From Ghiorsea sp. (lineage in GTDB: Bacteria > Pseudomonadota > Zetaproteobacteria > Mariprofundales > Mariprofundaceae): DNA of 20,115 bases. Below, piece by piece: positions 14,268 through 20,115 of the stretch. The stretch is from positions 1 through 20,115 of the forward strand of contig JAJFLD010000055.1 of the NCBI GenBank assembly GCA_021772875.1, read 5' to 3'. Under the pieces are notes generated by a model. That model was not told the origin of the DNA and made no database searches. It was given only the letters and a program-made list of their open reading frames with translations. Position 1 is the stretch's first letter; every line of letters begins with the position of its first letter. A program made the translations under genes and the position numbers.

Positions 14268-17200
14268 ACATTGCCTCCACTTTAGCCGCTGCCGCTGTAA
14301 ACTCACCCTGGCTCACTGCACGCACGATATAATAATAATGTAACCATTCATTTACACGTGAATCAGCAAGGTCGCCAAAAATATTAACCCTATCATCCTT
14401 GCGATCAACGTAAGCAGGCTTAAACAAGCTTGATTCATCCACCCAAGGCATGTCATCACTGCGGCCAAGATTAGCGTTTTCTACCTCAAAACCTGCAGGC
14501 AACCTGTCTGAAATTGCAATATTTTCTATCTTCTGGCCTGAGTTGTTTTGAAAATCCAAGCGTACAACCAACAACTGCCCTTGTTTAATTTGCATGGGAT
14601 CAATGGCTTCACCTTGCAACGACAAATAGCTACGCTTAATAACTAAGTGCGTAGTCGTTGCCGCTGGCGTTGCTAAACTACTACGGTAACCCGTAATTGT
14701 TGCATGTAAAAAGGGTGCCTTATCACCTTGATATTGTAATTGAATTGTTTTATCACTTGGGAGTTGCTCTCCATAAAAGCTCCAGCCCATTACTTGTTTA
14801 TCATGAAACTCTGAAGGCACCTTTTTCCCATCAATGTTCAACTCCACTCCTTTCGTTGTTGCTCCTTGAAAGTGATTTGCTACTTTACCCAGCCCACTTA
14901 CAGACCATGCTGCTTCTTGAGTATTCAAATAAGGCGTTGTAGCCAAACGATTAGCAACCCTATGCATCAACGCATCAAGGCGAGTATCATCTGGCCAAAC
15001 ATCTTGAGCCAAACTCAAGCGCATCGCATCAGTACGAAATGATGACCAATAACTACCACTATAGTCACGTCCTTGAGCATCAACTACGCTGAAAAGATGA
15101 TAGTCTTTTAGCATACCTTCTGCTAAAGCTTTATCACCTGCCATTTGTGCAGCCAACATCACAAGGAAGCGATTTTCCAAAGCTCGCCCACCTTGCCACG
15201 ATCCTCCACTCGCTAGTTTCCGAATAATCGATTTCTGATGCCTGCCTGCCAAACCCAATACATAGGCCATATAAGGCTCGGAATCTCCGTAGTAGTAATG
15301 ATGGTCGCGCCATTGATATTGACGTGAACTCAGTGCCTCTTGCATAAAGTCTAACGCGTCATTTAAAGCATGCTCTGATACATCATACCCTTGCTCTTTG
15401 GCTTTTAATAAAAGATGGGTCGCATATGCCGTCCCCCATAGCACAGGTTTACTCCCCCCTGGCCAGTATGCAAACCCACCCGAAATAGTTTGCATACTCA
15501 GCAATCGATTGAGGCCACTGTAAACCATATCATCAATATTTTTGCCTTCTAACGCTTTAGGATCAAGTACACCAAGCAACTGACCAACATAAAGCAATGG
15601 CATTGTTGAAGAAGTCGTTTGCTCAATGCAACCATAAGGGTAACGAATCAAATAACGTAACCGCGTTAATTCAGAAATGTAAGGAATTGTACTGACAGTC
15701 ATATGAACTTTCAGACCTGATTGATGTAAACCTTCAGGTAAATAATCTACAATTCTAAAAGGCTTATCTGTAGGTAATGTAAGATTGACCGTCTGCTCTG
15801 CTGAAAGTGGCAGAATAGGTAATGACATATTATCGTGTGTTTCAACATCGCCAGTTTGAACTTTAAATTTAAAGTCGGCCTTACCATCAAAGGCATTGAC
15901 TTGAGCTGGGAAAAAGACAGTTGCTGAACCCATATCAGGTATATTCACAACTTGAGTATCTTGGCTAAGCTGCACCTCATTAGATACAGATACCGTTGCT
16001 GTAACCTTTTGTTCTTTACCCGTCATATTTACGACGAAAACTGGAATTTCAAAATTATCACCCCACTGTAAAAAACGTGGTAGTGTAGGTTGCATAACCA
16101 ATGGGTCACGTACAGTCACATGTTGCTCGCTGTGCCCAACCTTTCCTGATTGAGCTGCAACAACCATCACCCTTACTTTGCCCTGAAATGATGGGATAGG
16201 AACACGGATTTCTGCATCACCTTGATTATTAGAGCTGATGATACCTGACCAGTGAGATACCAGCCTTACTGGCATAACCCGTCCGCTTTTCTTTGATGCG
16301 GCATCAGCCCCACCACCTACTTGTCCCTGATCGGATGAGATTGTTCTAGGGAAGGTCCAGCCAACTGTTTCAAAAGTTGAAACACCCTGCCTCCTAGGTT
16401 CGAAGAAATAGTTAAGGGGCTTTGGCGTTTGAAAACGTGTTAATTGTAAGATGCCTTCATCAACAACCGCAACAGAATACTCCGTCTTTTGATGATTATC
16501 ATTATTCAATTTAATGACCAAATCATTACCTGGTCTCATCTCTTGCGGCAACTCTGTTATGACATTGATTAAGAAATCTTGTGGGATGATTTTCAATGAA
16601 ACACTACCCCAAGCACGTGCCGGCACATACATCTCACCTTCTCGTGGGTCTTTGATAACCAATAATGAAGCATAAACATTCGGCAAAAAATCTGGTGCCT
16701 CGATATCAATCGTATTTGGCCCTTTTTTCACTTCAAACCAACGGCTTTCCAAAACAGTGTCCGCTTCAATAGCAAATAAAGCCTGTCCAGCAAATGGTGA
16801 TTCAAAACTAAACGATACTTCCTCCCCAGCATTAGCCTCTTTCACTGAAGGATACAAAGTAATCTGATCGGGTGCCCTTGGTTTCAAAGCACTTGATGCT
16901 TGGCCACTCCAGTACCATGAATACCCCATGGAAACGAGCAAATCTGACGTCTGTTTACTCTCAGTTGATTGCACACGCACAACATATCTACCCCAGCTAT
17001 TATTCGTGTGTAATTGCGCCTCAAAACGACCATCATTCACATCTATCGTAAAGGAGTCACCCTCAGACATCAAAATGTCTTCTCTTTGCCAAGAGTCATG
17101 CCCCATTTCGGGGTTCCAAGCATAAGTCCAGTTGCTATAAATCTGTAACACTGAAACTTGAACTTTGCCATTTTTTCGAGTTTCTGCGCCTTCAGGGGTA

Positions 17201-19788
17201 AAAAACTTACCTTCTACTTCAATCTCTCCATCCTTGGCTTTCAACTCTCTCACACCAATAATTTCATCATATGCTGAGACCAAGGTTGATGCACTACGAT
17301 TGGTAACCCGCCCACTTCCAGACTCAGTGACGTCTACATGGCTGGTCAATTTCATCACTGTTGGAAATGATTTTTGCATATTATTCACTGAGACGCTTAT
17401 GTTTGCCAAACCGTTTTGATCCAATCTGCCTTCTGCAGGTTGCAAGATCATTGCGGCTTGTTTGGTTAATCGATACTCACCAGTCGAAAATTTCTTTTGC
17501 CCAGGAATTGTAAACCAAGCGGGTTTTAATGAGAACCGTGCTTTATAGTTACCTTCTGCAACTGGAGGCCCAAATAAATATTTAGCATCCAAATTAAAAT
17601 GTATGTCCTCACTTCCTTTAACTAGTGTCTTATACGGAGAAACATTCAAACCAATACGTTCCGGCACAAACTCTTCAACAAAAAAACCGTATGTACTTAA
17701 TTGCTTCTTACCACTGCTCAAAATTGCTTGGTACTTCCCTGTCCCAGCATAGTCATCTAACTTGAAATCAAGGCTACTCATCCCAAACTCTGTGCTCTCC
17801 ACATTTATTTCTTTCACCACTTTCTGTCTTGATGAAAAAATTTTCCAATGTAATGGGATTTTGCTCGCCGCCTTTCGATCTCCACTCCATACCACAGAAG
17901 CGAGATTCACCACTTCTCCAGGTCTATAAACGCCACGGGATGAATACACATAAGCTTCAAGTGCCGTGCTGTTATTACTGTAGGCACGCATACTCTCCTG
18001 ATTGTCACCATTGGATAATACAACATCACTAAACCGCATATATGAAAGATCATCATCCGTTGACATGACTAAAGCATACGGCTTTTTATTCTGCTTCATC
18101 ACCCCCTCAAGTAAACAACCTCCTCCATCACTTTGGGTTATACATGATGCAATTTCAAAGTTGTTAAAACTCATCACTTTGATTTTTACGCCGCCCTTAG
18201 CACTAAAATCTTTGGCTGCGCGCGTCCAAACATGCAGGTTTGATCCATCTTGCTTTGCCACAGCAGCTAAATCAGTTACCACTATCATTGCAGAATCCTT
18301 AAATATTACCGTTCCATTCTTATGTCGCTGATATAACATAACTTGATACACACCCTTACCAGCCACTGTCATCTCAGACAAATCAATCATACCACGAGCT
18401 TTTTTGTCCGTTTCCATTTCCAAAGCTAATTGAGTTTTAAAAACTTCCTCGGATACTTCTCCTGAAAAAGTATTTCGATTTTGGGTCATCCAAAAAATCA
18501 AGTTCTGTGGCGGCACCCGTTTCACTATAACATTTATTGCATCAACGTTACGATACTCAAAAGAGAGTTGCGCACCATCAAGTTTCGGTAAATAACGCGC
18601 CTTACTCAAAAAATTTAACTTTGGTTTAAAGCCAGGTGTGGATACGATCTTAACAACCTTATGAGTTAACCATTCATTTTTGGTACCTTTCAGGCCAGGA
18701 AAAAATGTGAGCTCATATTTGGTTTGCGCCTTAAATGCACCAACCAAGCGAAAATTACCACGTCCTGCTACCACTTCAAAATCAATGGCTGGTGAAATAC
18801 TGATAAACGGTTTTGCAATAGCAGCATCTAATCGCGCCTGCCGTTGATCATGATAAGATAAATTAGCGCCTCGCACATGAAACGGTATGGTTAATGTAAA
18901 AAAATCACTCCCTTCACTAGCAGAGGGGTGTAATATTTCAATTTGAGGAGGCTCTGCTAAACTTAAGGAATCCTGTGTATTTAACACTACCTTACGCCCT
19001 AAAACTGTACTTTGTTCACCAAAACTAAACTTAAGTTTTTCTCCGCCTTTAAGTGCCAAATCGTGAATAGTGACAAGTTGAGTATGATTTTTATCTGCAA
19101 CCACCTCTATATGGTCAGCATGTAAATCTTCCCAAACCTGTTTGTTTGCTCTTAAAATACTGAATGTTATTTCTTCTTTCACTGCATCAGCTGACATGTC
19201 ATGATTCCAAATCATTTTCAACTTCACATAACGCTTTGGCTTTAACTCATGCACTACGAATGCGTTCACTTGCCATGTTGGTGTTTGCACAACATGTGGG
19301 CCTGTATACTTAGGGTCAATATTTAAAGATTTAGTCTTGTCTAAAGAAGGCAACTGTTTAACCATCACCGCAACATCACTGTAATCTGACTCGGGTCGTT
19401 GCCATTTTATTTCAAATTGGTGCATTGAATTCCACTGCCCCGTAAAAGGCCAATTAGGTTGTAAGCTAATGCCTGGTAGCATTGAATGATCCAGCGTCTT
19501 CCCAAGTTGAACCGATTGCTCTTGTACAAAGGTTAATGTTAGACCCTCTGGCAATAATTTTTCATTCATCACAGGCTCAACTATAAAGCGTGTCGAATCT
19601 TCGGGTTTCACCGAAACTGCTTTTACTTCTGGAGCCACTGTCTTAACCACAATCTCTACTTGCCCGGGTTTTGGTTCTTCTATCACTACAGATGAGGAAT
19701 CTTTCTGGTAGTTGTAATAAGCAAAAACTAGCCCCATAATAATAATGCTAAAAATGACGATTTGCTTATATGTTATTGTTAATTTCAT
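14209..19788 (-). CDS. Bacterial alpha-2-macroglobulin with thioester motif, membrane-anchored
   Basis: This 1859-residue periplasmic protease-trap protein has an N-terminal membrane segment (about residues 9-26) without a lipobox Cys, unlike the lipoprotein YfhM of E. coli. A series of beta-sandwich macroglobulin domains follows, with the family motif RGVYRPGE at 618-625. The A2M domain follows a probable bait stretch near 1125-1180 (YFFEPRRQ through a Gly/Ala/Lys-rich segment). The thioester site is CIEQ (C1387, Q1390) in YPYGCIEQTTS, so covalent capture of proteases is expected. An alpha-toroid with GGFAYWPGG comes after it, then a C-terminal receptor-like domain. A GAGGGG ribosome site precedes the ATG at 19788. 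With pbpC it forms a two-gene unit, proposed to guard the periplasm and repair the wall. Confidence 0.96.
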   Translation of the reverse strand: MKLTITYKQIVIFSIIIMGLVFAYYNYQKDSSSVVIEEPKPGQVEIVVKTVAPEVKAVSVKPEDSTRFIVEPVMNEKLLPEGLTLTFVQEQSVQLGKTLDHSMLPGISLQPNWPFTGQWNSMHQFEIKWQRPESDYSDVAVMVKQLPSLDKTKSLNIDPKYTGPHVVQTPTWQVNAFVVHELKPKRYVKLKMIWNHDMSADAVKEEITFSILRANKQVWEDLHADHIEVVADKNHTQLVTIHDLALKGGEKLKFSFGEQSTVLGRKVVLNTQDSLSLAEPPQIEILHPSASEGSDFFTLTIPFHVRGANLSYHDQRQARLDAAIAKPFISISPAIDFEVVAGRGNFRLVGAFKAQTKYELTFFPGLKGTKNEWLTHKVVKIVSTPGFKPKLNFLSKARYLPKLDGAQLSFEYRNVDAINVIVKRVPPQNLIFWMTQNRNTFSGEVSEEVFKTQLALEMETDKKARGMIDLSEMTVAGKGVYQVMLYQRHKNGTVIFKDSAMIVVTDLAAVAKQDGSNLHVWTRAAKDFSAKGGVKIKVMSFNNFEIASCITQSDGGGCLLEGVMKQNKKPYALVMSTDDDLSYMRFSDVVLSNGDNQESMRAYSNNSTALEAYVYSSRGVYRPGEVVNLASVVWSGDRKAASKIPLHWKIFSSRQKVVKEINVESTEFGMSSLDFKLDDYAGTGKYQAILSSGKKQLSTYGFFVEEFVPERIGLNVSPYKTLVKGSEDIHFNLDAKYLFGPPVAEGNYKARFSLKPAWFTIPGQKKFSTGEYRLTKQAAMILQPAEGRLDQNGLANISVSVNNMQKSFPTVMKLTSHVDVTESGSGRVTNRSASTLVSAYDEIIGVRELKAKDGEIEVEGKFFTPEGAETRKNGKVQVSVLQIYSNWTYAWNPEMGHDSWQREDILMSEGDSFTIDVNDGRFEAQLHTNNSWGRYVVRVQSTESKQTSDLLVSMGYSWYWSGQASSALKPRAPDQITLYPSVKEANAGEEVSFSFESPFAGQALFAIEADTVLESRWFEVKKGPNTIDIEAPDFLPNVYASLLVIKDPREGEMYVPARAWGSVSLKIIPQDFLINVITELPQEMRPGNDLVIKLNNDNHQKTEYSVAVVDEGILQLTRFQTPKPLNYFFEPRRQGVSTFETVGWTFPRTISSDQGQVGGGADAASKKSGRVMPVRLVSHWSGIISSNNQGDAEIRVPIPSFQGKVRVMVVAAQSGKVGHSEQHVTVRDPLVMQPTLPRFLQWGDNFEIPVFVVNMTGKEQKVTATVSVSNEVQLSQDTQVVNIPDMGSATVFFPAQVNAFDGKADFKFKVQTGDVETHDNMSLPILPLSAEQTVNLTLPTDKPFRIVDYLPEGLHQSGLKVHMTVSTIPYISELTRLRYLIRYPYGCIEQTTSSTMPLLYVGQLLGVLDPKALEGKNIDDMVYSGLNRLLSMQTISGGFAYWPGGSKPVLWGTAYATHLLLKAKEQGYDVSEHALNDALDFMQEALSSRQYQWRDHHYYYGDSEPYMAYVLGLAGRHQKSIIRKLASGGSWQGGRALENRFLVMLAAQMAGDKALAEGMLKDYHLFSVVDAQGRDYSGSYWSSFRTDAMRLSLAQDVWPDDTRLDALMHRVANRLATTPYLNTQEAAWSVSGLGKVANHFQGATTKGVELNIDGKKVPSEFHDKQVMGWSFYGEQLPSDKTIQLQYQGDKAPFLHATITGYRSSLATPAATTTHLVIKRSYLSLQGEAIDPMQIKQGQLLVVRLDFQNNSGQKIENIAISDRLPAGFEVENANLGRSDDMPWVDESSLFKPAYVDRKDDRVNIFGDLADSRVNEWLHYYYIVRAVSQGEFTAAAAKVEAMYEPEKHAYSGYSKVKIQSP
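14274..14278 (-). promoter_or_regulatory. Ribosome binding site deciding the pbpC start
   Basis: GGAGG on the minus strand lies six bases before the ATG at 14267 and inside the macroglobulin coding sequence. It is the strongest ribosome site near the gene and supports a start 39 bases downstream of the longest possible frame. It also implies independent or coupled initiation within the upstream gene. Confidence 0.8.
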
Positions 19789-19859
19789 CCTAACCCCTCA
19801 ACGCATCAAACTATTAAAGGTTAGTTAAACTTTGTATTATTAGCAAACGTTAGCCTTTT

Positions 19860-20115
19860 CCAATATGAAATAATGGGATGGTCCGTCCCGCTCCCAAACG
19901 GCATCGCAATGTGCCAAAATAGAGTTGTCCGGTTAGGACACAATCTAATTTGATTCAAAGGAGCGGAACAAATGATGAAAAAGTCTATTGTAATGAGTGA
20001 TATCAAGGTAGTGGGTATTGATTTAGCAAAGACCGTGTTTCACCTGCAAGGTGTGAATGAGAAAGGTGAAATGGTGGTTCGTAAAAAATTGAGTCGCCGT
20101 AAATTGGCTGAGTTT
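19860..20115 (+). mobile_element. Left part of an IS110-family insertion sequence
   Basis: The transposase start and its leader identify an IS110-family (IS1111-like) element entering from the right. The left boundary cannot be fixed; it lies somewhere between about 19843 and 19925. The leader contains an imperfect 15-base palindrome, GGGATGGTCCGTCCC (19875-19889), and a small hairpin TGTCC-GGTTA-GGACA (19926-19940). Such structures could be terminal or RNA elements. IS110 elements use a DEDD transposase and a bridge RNA, and usually lack long terminal inverted repeats and target duplications. Confidence 0.75.
19972..20115 (+). CDS. IS110-family transposase, N-terminal fragment cut by the window edge
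   Basis: The first 48 codons of a transposase reach exactly to the window end and remain open. The sequence contains VVGIDLAKTVFHLQGVNEKG, with the first catalytic Asp of the RuvC-like DEDD domain at D17, then VVRKKLSRRKLAEF. This is the typical IS110/IS1111 N-terminus. AAGGAG at 19958-19963 lies eight bases before the ATG at 19972; a second ATG follows directly at 19975. It is divergent from the macroglobulin gene, with 183 bases between the two starts. Confidence 0.93.
   Translation, partial: MMKKSIVMSDIKVVGIDLAKTVFHLQGVNEKGEMVVRKKLSRRKLAEF

Noticed and set aside
19821..20006. Minus-strand 61-codon frame across the insertion-sequence leader
   Set aside because: It is antisense to the transposase start and its leader, with no plausible product.

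Overview
The window looks like chromosomal DNA of a Gram-negative proteobacterium of moderate to low GC (about 40% where I counted by hand). The evidence is the mix of exported c-type cytochromes, a 67-kDa-type SppA, an alpha-2-macroglobulin/PBP1C pair and the gene families around rsmD-coaD. An iron-oxidising zetaproteobacterium-like or gammaproteobacterial host would fit, but no rRNA or strong taxonomic marker is present, so this is inference. Almost everything is on the minus strand.

Layout on the minus strand, left to right. (1) 1-1167 is a small electron-transfer operon cut by the window edge. It holds a four-helix membrane protein with an internally duplicated histidine pattern (b561-like candidate), a SHP/DUF1924 monoheme cytochrome c, and the signal peptide of a further exported protein. 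(2) 1238-7506 is a tightly packed seven-gene operon: two M16 peptidase subunits, a response regulator with a degenerate GGDEF domain, rsmD, coaD, pyrD, and an exported thermonuclease-like protein. Five of its six junctions are ATGA stop/start overlaps. (3) 7597-10051 holds a stand-alone FlhB C-terminal-domain protein (plus strand) that overlaps tail-to-tail with sppA, then a small conserved-looking protein of unknown function. (4) 10222-11605 holds two small proteins and a double-cupin ChrR-like protein, with several dyad-symmetric motifs between them. (5) 11621-19788 is a bicistronic unit: a thioester-type alpha-2-macroglobulin followed by pbpC, with a probable terminator downstream. (6) 19860-20115 holds the left part of an IS110-family insertion sequence. 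Its transposase runs off the right edge and is divergent from the alpha-2-macroglobulin gene.

Functional reading. The macroglobulin and PBP1C are a known bacterial pair, proposed to trap proteases in the periplasm and repair peptidoglycan. The M16 subunits show complementary half-sites (zinc motif in one, R/Y motif in the other), as expected of a heterodimer. The SHP-linked operon is the least conventional part: the usual b-type cytochrome partner seems to be replaced by an unfamiliar duplicated four-helix protein. I see no CRISPR array, tRNA, rRNA or prophage, and no clear new defence system. The most interesting candidates are the four-helix protein, the macroglobulin's non-lipoprotein anchor, and the insertion-sequence edge.
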